Assembly (NCBI RefSeq): GCF_038396845.1
Contig: NZ_CP151587.1
Location: forward strand, 3,446,001 to 3,510,000
From: Gymnodinialimonas sp. 57CJ19
GTDB lineage: Bacteria; Pseudomonadota; Alphaproteobacteria; Rhodobacterales; Rhodobacteraceae
Length of the DNA: 64,000 nucleotides
Direction: 5' to 3'
The notes under the pieces are model-generated. The model had not been told where the DNA came from, ran no database searches, and worked only from the letters and a program-made list of their open reading frames with translations. Both the position numbers and the translations under genes were made by a program. Shown piece by piece: positions 1-9,589 of this stretch. How positions within the stretch are numbered: position 1 is the first letter of the stretch; every line of letters starts with the position of its first letter.

Positions 1-543
1 CGCTTGCCGCACAAGAACACCGAAGTGCTGGAACACATCGGGCAAGCCGATGAACGCCAAGGCCTTCCGGGCGATGTCGGGCGGGCGCATCAGGGCAATC
101 TCGGGGTCACGCCCGACGATAATCGTGTCGGTGTGGTGGCGTGCGTGGCTCCACCGCCAAGCGACCGGGTTCCGCATCACCATAAAGCTCGCGATGACGT
201 AGACCCAATCGTTTTTCCACTGGGTCTTGAACGCCGTACCATGCCCACATTCGTGCCATCGGCTATCGCAGGCCGACCCGTAAAGCACGCCGTAGACGGC
301 AAAAAATGGGACACACCACCATGTTCCCCATGTCAAAATACCACCCAGGGCTGTCAACGCCATCAGGCCAAGCCAAAGGGCCGTATCGCGCGTCGCCGGC
401 GCGTCGCTGCGCTTCATCAAGCCTTTCATGACTTTTCGAGGCACGTCGGAATGGTACCACTGCGCAGACGCCAACCCTAGTTCCTCGGCCCGGGTACCTT
501 CGGTGCCAGTTAGCGAATAATCCCGTGCTTGAATGTGTGTCAT
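1..543 (-). CDS. Fatty acid desaturase family protein, N-terminal 181 residues (runs off the window start)
   Basis: Translated from the ATG at 541-543 down to base 1 with no stop; the C-terminal half lies outside the window. A good Shine-Dalgarno (GGGAGG, 7 nt before the ATG) fixes the start. Residues 56-90 are hydrophobic and are followed by two classic di-iron histidine boxes, HECGH (97-101) and HARHH (133-137), as in integral-membrane fatty acid desaturases and alkane hydroxylases. The third box (HxxHH) expected near the C-terminus cannot be checked. Family knowledge: O2-dependent desaturation or hydroxylation of acyl chains in the inner membrane. It is divergent from the DUF6455 gene. The substrate is unknown; the family call is confident because two boxes are intact and correctly spaced. 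Confidence 0.85.
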   Translation of the reverse strand, partial: MTHIQARDYSLTGTEGTRAEELGLASAQWYHSDVPRKVMKGLMKRSDAPATRDTALWLGLMALTALGGILTWGTWWCVPFFAVYGVLYGSACDSRWHECGHGTAFKTQWKNDWVYVIASFMVMRNPVAWRWSHARHHTDTIIVGRDPEIALMRPPDIARKALAFIGLPDVFQHFGVLVRQA

Positions 544-791
544 CGCTGATCCTCCCAGACGGGCGCACGTTGTTTGGCGCACGGCGGCAAGTCAATTAAC
601 AACGACTACTTTTCGTCCAGCTTCCTATTCCCAACTGGCCGGCACACCTGTATACTTAAGAAATGGGCCGGTCTTTCGACGGTAATGTTTCTGTGCTGTG
701 AAACGCACTGGGGCATCGCTAGAAAGTTAATAAGGTTCAATATAATGCATCGAGCGCTAGCTACTTTTCGACCCTAAGGCACCACCAGATC

Positions 792-1148
792 ATGACCAAA
801 AGCCCCTCAACTGCGACAGGCAGCGGCGAAATTCAGACGGAAACCGTCTCCCCGAAAAGAGACCGCATCCATTCGGTAGCGACAAAACATTCCTCCCGGT
901 TCGAGGAACGAACCGCACGTAGTGTCGCAATCGCCAAAACCATGGCGCGTTTGCTGGATGTGGATCTATTTGATGAACACCGCCTTGGGCGCTTTAACGA
1001 GATCGTTCAGAACTGCGACGTCTGTTTTCTCCACGAGGATTGCTATCAGCAGACGCAGGCCAGCAACTCGATACGAGCCACCCCCTTGCACTGCCGTAAC
1101 AGACATAACTTTGCGCCGGCCAAGGCGGTCAAGTCTACCTCTCGCTGA
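792..1148 (+). CDS. DUF6455 family small cysteine-containing protein
   Basis: A 118-residue protein. Residues 45-108 fit the DUF6455 pattern common in Rhodobacteraceae: a short helical stretch (MARLLDVDLFDEHRLGRF), then CDVC, a third Cys in HEDCYQQ and a fourth in HCRNRHNF. The four spaced cysteines suggest a metal-binding or Fe-S site, but no function is established that I know of. The N-terminal 45 residues are polar and low in conservation signals. No strong ribosome binding site precedes the ATG, so the start is uncertain; M51 is an alternative. A perfect TATAAT at 741-746 upstream could be its -10 box, without a convincing -35. Confidence 0.65.
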   Translation: MTKSPSTATGSGEIQTETVSPKRDRIHSVATKHSSRFEERTARSVAIAKTMARLLDVDLFDEHRLGRFNEIVQNCDVCFLHEDCYQQTQASNSIRATPLHCRNRHNFAPAKAVKSTSR

Positions 1149-1438
1149 AAGCGCGCGCTGCGCGTATCGCGGCCTTATTCACCTCGGTCAGTTCCAACAC
1201 TGGGGCGCGGACGCGACCGCTTCCTGGGCCCAACACCCCCTCCCCGCTGGCGAATGGTCGCGCGGCGATCCACGGGCGAGGCCCCAATACCGTGAGTAAT
1301 ATTGGCTCACATGTTGCGGGAAGTAACCACGAAGCGCTTGAATTCCGAAATCGCATCAAGGCAAAGTGGGTATAACGTATCCGAGTAGCTCATCTTTTTG
1401 ATGATACGGTTTTGATATACCTAATAAGGAAATAAGAG

Positions 1439-2200
1439 ATGCGAGTGGCTGTAATCGGAAAAGGCGCGATTGCCGGATATATCACCACGCACATAGCGGC
1501 CACACCCGGGGTGACGCTGGTCTCGCGCGTACTGCGCAAACCGCAGCAGGGCGCAGTCACGGACGTGTCGGACTTGCCGCCCGTAGACCTTCTAATCGAC
1601 TGTGCAGGCCACGAGGGGTTGGCCGCCCATGGGCCGAAAGCGCTTTCCCGCGGCATCGACGTGCTGACCCTGTCCCTTGGCGCCTTGGCCGATGACGCGC
1701 TGGCCACGGCGCTTACCCAAGCCGCCGAGGCAGGCCAAGCCACGCTGCACCTGGCCAGCGGAGCCATCGGCGCATTGGATGCCCTGCGTGCCGCTCGTGT
1801 CGGCGGGTTAACCAAGGTCACCTACACCGGACGCAAGCCGCCCGCCGGATGGCGAGGGTCGAAGGCAGAGGAGGTCCTGGACCTCGACACTGTCACCGAT
1901 GCCGCTATCCACTTTGAAGGCTCCGCCCGCGACGCCGCCCTGCAGTATCCTAAAAACGCCAACGTCGCCGCCGCCGTCGCCCTTGCGGGCATGGGGTTTG
2001 ATGCGACAGAGGTGGCCCTGATTGCGGACCCCAACGCCAAGGGAAACACGCACGAAATTAATGCTATCGGCGCTTTTGGGCAGGCGCAATTCACCATCAC
2101 GGGCAACAGCCTGCCGGACAATCCAAGATCCTCGGCCTTGGCGGCGATGTCGGCGGTTTCCGCCCTGCAACAGGCCTCGGCCTGCGTCAGGTTCTTATGA
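1439..2200 (+). CDS. nadX: Aspartate dehydrogenase (NadX type)
   Basis: 253 residues. The N-terminal Rossmann motif is MRVAVIGKGAIAGYI, followed by the middle segment LHLASGAIGALDALRAA and the C-terminal TITGNSLPDNPRSSALAAMSAV, a signature of L-aspartate dehydrogenases. The enzyme oxidises L-aspartate to iminoaspartate with NAD(P)+, feeding quinolinate/NAD synthesis through NadA, or running in the aminating direction. The start is supported by AAGGA 8 nt upstream. It converges with the TRAP operon; no nadA or nadC is in the window. The length matches the family (about 260). The last residues (ACVRFL) differ from the usual ending, which is a minor oddity. Confidence 0.85.
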   Translation: MRVAVIGKGAIAGYITTHIAATPGVTLVSRVLRKPQQGAVTDVSDLPPVDLLIDCAGHEGLAAHGPKALSRGIDVLTLSLGALADDALATALTQAAEAGQATLHLASGAIGALDALRAARVGGLTKVTYTGRKPPAGWRGSKAEEVLDLDTVTDAAIHFEGSARDAALQYPKNANVAAAVALAGMGFDATEVALIADPNAKGNTHEINAIGAFGQAQFTITGNSLPDNPRSSALAAMSAVSALQQASACVRFL

Positions 2201-2266
2201 CATCGCAAGCAATTCCACCCACTTTGAGGGGTCCGTCAGCATCCTGAACCAGCCCCTGTTGGCGGT

Positions 2267-2292
2267 GGCGGGGACGCCCGCCCGCCCCCGCC
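2267..2292. terminator. GC-rich hairpin between convergent nadX and dctM
   Basis: Arms GGCGGGG (2267-2273) and CCCCGCC (2286-2292) with a 12-nt loop; ATTTTT follows at about 2300 on the plus strand. It lies in the convergent gap and could stop nadX transcripts. Not a textbook terminator, because 9 bases separate stem and T-run. Confidence 0.4.
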
Positions 2293-2348
2293 GCGATGGT
2301 ATTTTTGGACGCTCTCCAAGCCGGAACTGTAGCGAATTAGGCGCGCGT

Positions 2349-3611
2349 TCAGTCAATCAACGCGGTGGACAGGGCGGGGAAATAACTGAGCAGTATCAGC
2401 ACCACGGTAACAGCCAACAGGAACGGCCAGAGCGCCTTGAGGATGCGACCCGTCGGCGTTTCCGACATCGCGCTGGCGATGTAGAGGCCGACGCCCACGG
2501 GCGGCGTCAGTAGACCCAGAACAAGGTTGAGCGAGATCACAACGCCAAACTGATACGGGCTGATCCCGTAACTTTCGATCGCAATCGGCAGCAGGATCGG
2601 CGTCACCAGGATGATCGCGGCGATGCCATCAATCAGCATGCCCACGAACAGCAACACAAGGTTAACGATCAACAGAAACAAGAACGGGTTCTCAGTGATC
2701 GTGGTGATGAACTCGGCCAAGCGCTGGGGCAGCGCCTCGTAGATAATGACCCAGCCAAAGACGTTCGCCGCCGCGATCATGAAAATGATGAGAGAGGCAT
2801 TCAGCGCCGTGCGCTTGAACATTTCAAACAGCTTTTCGGGCTTCAACTCTCGGTACAGCAGCCAACCTAGCAAAAATGCCACCACCGAGGCGACGGCGGC
2901 AGATTCCGTGGGGGTTGCGATGCCGCCAATGATGCCGCCGATAATTGCCGCCGGGATCAGCATCGCGGGCAGTGCATAGGTTAATGCGCGGATCGCCTCG
3001 CGTGCTGTTAACCATTCACCTTTTGGGAACTGCTGCCAAAGGCCAATCAACGCGATGACCATTGCAAAGCAAACCGACAGGATCAGGCCCGGGATGATGC
3101 CCGCAAGGAACATATCGCCAATGGGAATTTGCGCCAGAACGCCGTAGATCACGAACAGCATCGACGGCGGGATCACCGGCGCCAGAAGGCCACCCGCCGC
3201 CGTAGTGGCGGCGGCGAACCCTCGGTCATAGCCTTCCTTCTCCATTGCAGGGACCATGGCGCGGGACATGACCGCAATCTGCGCCGCCGCTGACCCAACG
3301 ATGGCCGCCATGAACATATTGGCAAGCAGGTTGATATAGGCCAACCCGCCACGGAAGCCGCCCACAAATACCCGGGCCGCGTTGATTAGGCGGCGCGTCA
3401 TGCCACCTTCATTCATCAGCTCTCCGGTCAGCATGAACAGCGGGATCGCCAGCAAACCATAGCTTTCGATCCCCGAGAACATACGCTGCGCGAAGCTTTC
3501 ATAAAGGATCGTGTTGTCGCTTTCCCAGATGTACCAGATCGCGGTTAACGAAAGGACAATGGCAACGGGGACAGCCAGCAAGAGCTTTACGAAGAAGACA
3601 ATCGGGGTCAT
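2349..3611 (-). CDS. dctM: TRAP transporter large permease (DctM family)
   Basis: 420 residues, about twelve hydrophobic segments, with the DctM-typical stretches GLLAIPLFMLTGELMNEGGM, AAIVGSAAAQIAVMSRAMVPAM and LLAPVIPPSMLFVIYG. It forms the Na+-driven translocation subunit of a tripartite periplasmic transporter with the DctQ and DctP proteins encoded just upstream. Its ATG overlaps the dctQ stop by 4 bp (ATGA), so translation is probably coupled. It is the last gene of the operon that starts with the Rieske oxygenase. The substrate is likely the organic acid or aromatic processed by the upstream enzymes; this is context inference, not sequence evidence. Confidence 0.93.
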   Translation of the reverse strand: MTPIVFFVKLLLAVPVAIVLSLTAIWYIWESDNTILYESFAQRMFSGIESYGLLAIPLFMLTGELMNEGGMTRRLINAARVFVGGFRGGLAYINLLANMFMAAIVGSAAAQIAVMSRAMVPAMEKEGYDRGFAAATTAAGGLLAPVIPPSMLFVIYGVLAQIPIGDMFLAGIIPGLILSVCFAMVIALIGLWQQFPKGEWLTAREAIRALTYALPAMLIPAAIIGGIIGGIATPTESAAVASVVAFLLGWLLYRELKPEKLFEMFKRTALNASLIIFMIAAANVFGWVIIYEALPQRLAEFITTITENPFLFLLIVNLVLLFVGMLIDGIAAIILVTPILLPIAIESYGISPYQFGVVISLNLVLGLLTPPVGVGLYIASAMSETPTGRILKALWPFLLAVTVVLILLSYFPALSTALID

Positions 3612-4156
3612 GTGGAAACCGCCGTTTGCTCGGCTTCAGGCGCGGAAAAATCCAGCAGATGAGCCAAAGCGTGAATAAAAATACCCAATGAAAACAGCGG
3701 CATAACCAGCCAAATGATCCATTTCGGGATGCCGATTGTCGATGTCGGCTCGGCGTATATGAAGTTGAAAGTAGCACCTTGGAAGGCCATCGCATCAAAG
3801 CCCATGCCCGCGATGTCCAGCGGCAAATACCAGCGCCAACAGAAGTAGAGCATCGCACAGGCGAAGACGAATATCGCCAAATCCACCAGCTTCGCGGCGC
3901 CCCGTTGCAAGCTTGAGGGCAGCAAATCGGTCACGATCGTAATGGCGACTTGTTGGCGGTAATGGATGGCCGCGGAGGCGCCAAGGAAGGTCATCCAAAC
4001 CATCGTGTAGATCGCAGCCTCATCCACCCAGAACAAGGCGTTGTTTGTGCTTCGGGTCACAACGTTCAGCAAGATCAGCAGCGTCACGCCGACGGCCAGA
4101 ACGGCCGAGGCGGTCATCTCCACCTGCGCCCATTTGACGGATATCTTGTGCAACAT
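3608..4156 (-). CDS. dctQ: TRAP transporter small permease (DctQ family)
   Basis: About 182 residues from the chosen ATG, with four hydrophobic segments and the DctQ core WVDEAAIYTMVWMTFLGASA followed by a conserved basic H-Y-R loop. DctQ bridges the binding protein and DctM in the inner membrane. An in-frame GTG at 4198 would add 14 residues but has no ribosome binding site; the ATG at 4154-4156 begins the conserved region (MLHKISVKW) and is preceded by a GGGGGC stretch, so I prefer it. It sits between dctP and dctM on the same strand and overlaps dctM by 4 bp. Confidence 0.9.
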   Translation of the reverse strand: MLHKISVKWAQVEMTASAVLAVGVTLLILLNVVTRSTNNALFWVDEAAIYTMVWMTFLGASAAIHYRQQVAITIVTDLLPSSLQRGAAKLVDLAIFVFACAMLYFCWRWYLPLDIAGMGFDAMAFQGATFNFIYAEPTSTIGIPKWIIWLVMPLFSLGIFIHALAHLLDFSAPEAEQTAVST

Positions 4157-4231
4157 CACAGCGCCCCCAAGGTAAAGGAAGGCGCGCGGAATATGCACCC
4201 GCGCGCCGTTCAGTCTTTTGATATTACTGGA

Positions 4232-5281
<1,050 letters not shown>

Positions 5282-5363
5282 TCAAACTGCCGTGGTCTTT
5301 CCGTCACCCTGCCGCATAACCCTGCATCGCGCAATATATTTTAAGCCTAAAGCATTCTCGGGC

Positions 5364-5933
<570 letters not shown>

Positions 5934-6008
5934 TCAGAATGCCCGAGCTCGCCGTAACCGCAAGCATGGATTGCCGATCCTGATATCCGAAATACCTATA
6001 CCCCCTGC

Positions 6009-7400
6009 CTAAAGCGTGCCGAAATACTCGGCCTGTTCCCAATCGGAGATGTGGGAAAGGTATCGCTCCCACTCCGCACGTTTCAAGGTCAGCAACCAGT
6101 CGGCCACCTCCGGCGATAGTGTTTCGCGCAACGCGTCCGAGGCCGCAAAAGCCTCAATCGCGGCCCCAAGGTTCGTCGGCAGTTCCGGCGCGCCGTGACC
6201 ATAGGGATCTTCTAGCGCTGCAGGCGGCTGAAGGTGGCCTCTCAGGCCGGAAAGGCCGGACAGAAGCTGCGCGGCAAAGGCGAAATAGGGGTTGGTGGAG
6301 CTGTCGGGCAAGCGGTTCTCGACCCGGCTGGCGGGGTCGTTGGGCGCGGTGATGGCGCGCACCATTGCACCGCGATTGTCATGGGCCCATCCGATCCGGT
6401 TCGGGGCCAGTTGATGTGGCACGAAGCGTTTGTAGCTGTTCACCGTCGGGTTCGTCAGCAGGCAACAGGCGCGGGCGTGGTGCAACAGACCGGCGGTCCA
6501 ATGGGCAGCGGCATCGCTGAGGCCGGGACCGTCGGTGGTGAAGACATTGCGTCCGGTGGCATCCGTGACGCTTTGGTGAATATGCCAGCCGTTTGCCACG
6601 GCATTGGGCAGCGCGGGTTTCGCCATGAAGCTGGCCAGCAATCCGTCGCGGGCGCAAATCTCTTTCGCGAGCGTCCGGAAGTTCACTGCCATTTCAGCGG
6701 TTTGGCTGGGGCTGTCGGGGGCAAAGGTCAGCTCGTACTGCGAGGGGCCCATCTCGATTTCGACCGTGCGGACATCCATCCCCATCCCTTCCGCCGCGCG
6801 GCGCAGTTGATCGAGCATCGGCTCTACTTCTGCGTAGCGCGTCTCGGTCAGGTATTGATAGCCCTGGGTGGTGTTTTCCACCTGCGGCGGCGTGCCGGGC
6901 ATGGTCGCGTGCTGCGGCGCTAGACGCGGATCGGTGATGCGGAAGACCTGAAATTCGATCTCCAACCCAAAGGTGGCGCGCAACCCCTCCTCGGCCAAGG
7001 CCTCCTCGCAGCGGTGTAACAGGGTGCGCGATGCATAGGGGATCGGGGCGCCATCAAGGGCGGTGACATCGCAGTGGATCAACGCCGAATGGGGCGCGTG
7101 GGGCAATTGCCGGAAGCTGGCGGGATCAAGGCGCAACAGCACATCGGACGCGCCCTGCATCGGAGCGCCATCTGCGGCCCAGATCGGGAAGACCGTACGG
7201 TGCGACAGGTCTTTCAACAGCAGGGTCGAGGGCACCCGAATGCCGTTTTTCAGCGCCCCCGGCAGGGCCGAAGCCGTCATAACCTTGCCGCGCAGAATAC
7301 CGTGGGGGTCGGTGAAGACGGCACGGATCGTCTCGATCCCCTCCGCCTCTACCAGCTCCAGAATATCGCGGGGCGTCAAACGCTTGCATCCCATTCGCAT
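6009..7400 (-). CDS. Glutamine synthetase-like ligase (GlnT / gamma-glutamyl-amide synthetase group)
   Basis: 463 residues with a GS fold: a beta-Grasp N-terminus (FTDPHGILRGKVM), the metal/glutamate motif FGLEIEFQVF (about 143-152), NGWHIHQS (about 268-275, the NGxGxHxH equivalent), the RGAMVRAIT arginine segment and the RVENRLPDSSTNPYFAFAA C-terminal signature. There is no adenylylation tyrosine motif and it is divergent from GlnA. Such enzymes ligate glutamate to amines using ATP (gamma-glutamylanilide, gamma-glutamylpolyamine, gamma-glutamylisopropylamide) ahead of degradation. It overlaps the 3' end of the Rieske gene by 25 bp; ATG at 7392-7394 is an alternative start. Context points to activation of an aromatic amine, which is inference. 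Confidence 0.85.
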   Translation of the reverse strand: MRMGCKRLTPRDILELVEAEGIETIRAVFTDPHGILRGKVMTASALPGALKNGIRVPSTLLLKDLSHRTVFPIWAADGAPMQGASDVLLRLDPASFRQLPHAPHSALIHCDVTALDGAPIPYASRTLLHRCEEALAEEGLRATFGLEIEFQVFRITDPRLAPQHATMPGTPPQVENTTQGYQYLTETRYAEVEPMLDQLRRAAEGMGMDVRTVEIEMGPSQYELTFAPDSPSQTAEMAVNFRTLAKEICARDGLLASFMAKPALPNAVANGWHIHQSVTDATGRNVFTTDGPGLSDAAAHWTAGLLHHARACCLLTNPTVNSYKRFVPHQLAPNRIGWAHDNRGAMVRAITAPNDPASRVENRLPDSSTNPYFAFAAQLLSGLSGLRGHLQPPAALEDPYGHGAPELPTNLGAAIEAFAASDALRETLSPEVADWLLTLKRAEWERYLSHISDWEQAEYFGTL

Positions 7401-8689
7401 TGGCCGCGCCGCTCCAGATCAGCCGCCTCGCTGGCGGCGACCCAATTGTCATCGGGCGCAATGGCATCGTTGGAAAGCGGACCTCGGATGGCCTGAGTGT
7501 CATCACCTTGCATCTTCAAGCTCTCCCCCTCTCCGGCCGCCAGCGCAGCAATCGCGGCGCGCAGCATGCGGCGGTATTTAATGATACCCACGTCGGTTTT
7601 GCCAAGGTGTTCTTCGCGCCGATCCTGAATACGCCCCATGGATTCCACCGCCCATTGGTCGTGGACGTTAATATCCAGGCCCATGCCGGTATAGGTCAGC
7701 TTGCCTTGCTCCGCGACATCATAGCCGTAGTTGTTGCGGGCGTTCTTCAAGGGGGCGTAATCGGGCAGACGGTGTTCCTCCAGGCGCTGATCGCGCATTT
7801 TCGCCTTGTCCACGGGCGCGCCGAAACTGGTGAACATGGAGAACCAGTAGCACGTCTCATCATCGACGGGGACGTGCCATTGGGTGATCGTCATCTCGCG
7901 GCTCATGGGGATGCAGATGGCTTGGGGGAAAATCTGGTTGGTGACGCGCACATGGGTCCGGCCATCGTCCAGATGGCGCAGGGCGGTCAGCTTCAGGCCA
8001 TAGTCGGTTTCATCCACGGTGATTTCAGGCCGCGGGTAATCACGTAGCAGTTTGGTCATCGGGATTTCGGTGTTGCCGGCTTTATCCCGGAATTGCTTGC
8101 CGTAGCTGTCGGCGGGGTCTTCGTCTTGCAAGAAGCGGTGCAGGAAACTGGCATGAGCGGGGTCGATGCCGACCTCCATCGCTTGAAGCCAGTTACATTC
8201 CCACAGACCCTTGAAGGCAAAAACATGGGTGTCCGGGGCGCGGAAACAGTCGAATTCCGCAAATGGGGGCGGGGTGCCTTCTCCCATGAAGGCCCAGATG
8301 ATCCCGTTCACCTCGCGCACCGGATACGACACCGCCTTGATCTTTTCGTGCATCCGCGAGCCCTCGGGCTCTCCGGGTTGTTCAACGCATTGCCCCGAGC
8401 AATCGAAGTGCCAACCGTGGAACGGGCAACGCAACCCGTTGTCCTCCAATCGGCCATAAGCCAGATCCGCGCCGCGGTGCGGACAATGCCGCCCGATCAG
8501 GCCCAGATTGCCGGTCTCATCGCGAAACAGCACCAGCTCCTCGCCCAGTAGCTTTACTGGAACCACGGGACGCACGCCCATCAACTCATCAACCAACGCC
8601 GCCGGTTGCCAGTATTGCCGCAGCACCTTCCCCGCCGGGGCGCCGGGCCCGACGCGGGTGATCTGATCGTTCATTTCCTGGCTCATCAT
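7376..8689 (-). CDS. Rieske non-heme iron oxygenase, large (alpha) subunit, phthalate-dioxygenase-like
   Basis: 437 residues. The Rieske [2Fe-2S] site is C69-x-H71 (CPHRG) and C88-x2-H91 (CPFHGWH); the mononuclear iron site is the D176-x2-H179-x4-H184 pattern in IDPAHASFLH. Overall it resembles single-component alpha subunits of the phthalate 4,5-dioxygenase / O-demethylase type (alpha3, no beta subunit). It would hydroxylate or dealkylate an aromatic ring using electrons from a separate reductase, which is not encoded nearby. It is the first gene of the operon; AGGAG lies 9 nt before the start, and a second ATG follows directly. The IclR regulator is divergent and a palindrome lies between them. 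Confidence 0.88.
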   Translation of the reverse strand: MMSQEMNDQITRVGPGAPAGKVLRQYWQPAALVDELMGVRPVVPVKLLGEELVLFRDETGNLGLIGRHCPHRGADLAYGRLEDNGLRCPFHGWHFDCSGQCVEQPGEPEGSRMHEKIKAVSYPVREVNGIIWAFMGEGTPPPFAEFDCFRAPDTHVFAFKGLWECNWLQAMEVGIDPAHASFLHRFLQDEDPADSYGKQFRDKAGNTEIPMTKLLRDYPRPEITVDETDYGLKLTALRHLDDGRTHVRVTNQIFPQAICIPMSREMTITQWHVPVDDETCYWFSMFTSFGAPVDKAKMRDQRLEEHRLPDYAPLKNARNNYGYDVAEQGKLTYTGMGLDINVHDQWAVESMGRIQDRREEHLGKTDVGIIKYRRMLRAAIAALAAGEGESLKMQGDDTQAIRGPLSNDAIAPDDNWVAASEAADLERRGQCEWDASV

Positions 8690-8710
8690 GGGGGCGTGCT
8701 CCTCAGCAAA

Positions 8711-8725
8711 GTGCGATTATCGCAC
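8711..8725. promoter_or_regulatory. Palindrome GTGCGA-TTA-TCGCAC, probable IclR operator
   Basis: Perfect 6-bp arms around a 3-nt centre, 21 bp upstream of the Rieske gene and 60 bp upstream of the divergent IclR-type gene. The position between a regulator and its presumed target operon, immediately before a TTGACA hexamer, supports an operator role. No binding data. Confidence 0.55.
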
Positions 8726-8730
8726 AAAAG

Positions 8731-8760
8731 TTGACATCCCAATGTTATTCTTGGTAGAGC
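8731..8760 (+). promoter_or_regulatory. Possible sigma-70 promoter of the IclR gene
   Basis: Perfect -35 TTGACA at 8731-8736, then an 18-bp spacer and TAGAGC at 8755-8760 as a poor -10. It ends 25 bp before the regulator ATG. The -35 box begins 5 bp after the palindrome, which would fit autoregulation. Confidence 0.45.
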
Positions 8761-8784
8761 TAGGCTGTCAACATCGGGTGCCCC

Positions 8785-9447
8785 ATGTCCAAAACGCTTT
8801 CCACAACGCTTCTCAAGGGACTCAGCATCTTGGATGCGTTTGACGGCGCGGCCTCCCTCACCCTTGTGGAAATCGCTGAACGCGCTGGCCTCGACCGATC
8901 CACGGCCCGCCGCCTGACGCTTACATTCGTGGAGGCCGGATGGATCGTTCAGCAAGGTCGCGCCTTCGCGCTGTCGGCCCGTGTTCTGCGCCCAGCGGGG
9001 CAGTTCCTTCGGGCCGGAGGCTTTGGCCGCGCGGTGCAGCCAATTTTGAACGCCCACGCCGAAAGTCTGGGCGGTGAAATCAGCCTTGCTGTGCGCGATA
9101 GAAACCAGGCGCTTTACGTCGCCCATTCCGCCCGCCCCGGTGCGCGTGTGTCCCTTGGACTGACCGTTGGCTCTGCCGTGCCGTTGGAAACAACGGCGAT
9201 CGGGCGCGTCCTTTTGACAAGTGCGGAGCCTTTTCAGATCTTGCGCGGCGCCTACGAAACGGGGGTCTGCGGCTTTGCCGTACCCGTCGGCCCGCCCGAT
9301 GCGCCGATCGCCGCGGTAGGATCAACCTTCCCGCTGGCATTGCCAAACCTTGAAACCCGGTTAGAAAGTGCCCTAGCGGGACTTCAAATGGCAGCGGCTG
9401 AGCTTCGGGATGTCGCGGGCTTGCAGTTGATTGCCTCTGCGGAATAA
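8785..9447 (+). CDS. IclR family transcriptional regulator
   Basis: 220 residues. N-terminal winged helix (about 6-65) with LLKGLSILDAFDGAASLTLVEIAERAGLDRSTARRL, the usual IclR HTH, followed by the effector domain (about 80-215) containing LTVGSAVPLETTAIGRVLLT and a hydrophobic C-terminus. The domain order and helix spacing are canonical, although the protein is shorter than the usual 250 residues, mainly in the effector domain. It is transcribed away from the Rieske/GS/HAO/TRAP operon with a 95-bp gap holding the palindrome, so it most likely controls that operon. The effector, presumably the pathway substrate or an intermediate, is unknown. Confidence 0.88.
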   Translation: MSKTLSTTLLKGLSILDAFDGAASLTLVEIAERAGLDRSTARRLTLTFVEAGWIVQQGRAFALSARVLRPAGQFLRAGGFGRAVQPILNAHAESLGGEISLAVRDRNQALYVAHSARPGARVSLGLTVGSAVPLETTAIGRVLLTSAEPFQILRGAYETGVCGFAVPVGPPDAPIAAVGSTFPLALPNLETRLESALAGLQMAAAELRDVAGLQLIASAE

Positions 9448-9464
9448 TAAGTATAGCAACCAAG

Positions 9465-9483
9465 TTGAGACCTTAAGTCTCAA
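9465..9483. promoter_or_regulatory. Inverted repeat TTGAGAC-CTTAA-GTCTCAA upstream of soeA
   Basis: Perfect 7-bp arms, 5-nt centre, 18 bp after the IclR stop and 107 bp before the soeA ATG. It could be an operator for soeABC or a weak terminator for the regulator; no T-run follows directly. Confidence 0.4.
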
Positions 9484-9589
9484 TACCTGAAGCATTCTGG
9501 CCCTACGACCCACAATCTTTGGCCATATGGTGCGCAATGCAGATGCTCGACTAAGTCGACGAACCAATGACTTGCAAAGGGACACACAC

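Noticed and set aside
4..480. 158-residue plus-strand open frame
   Set aside because: It is antisense to the desaturase, which has intact His boxes and a good ribosome binding site; the plus frame shows no family features.
574..777. 67-residue plus-strand frame between the desaturase and DUF6455 genes
   Set aside because: Lies across the divergent promoter region and has no ribosome binding site or motif.
9527..9589. Longer N-terminus for SoeA
   Set aside because: The extra 21 residues are polar and basic, without a ribosome binding site; the ATG at 9590 has AAAGG and precedes the conserved sequence.
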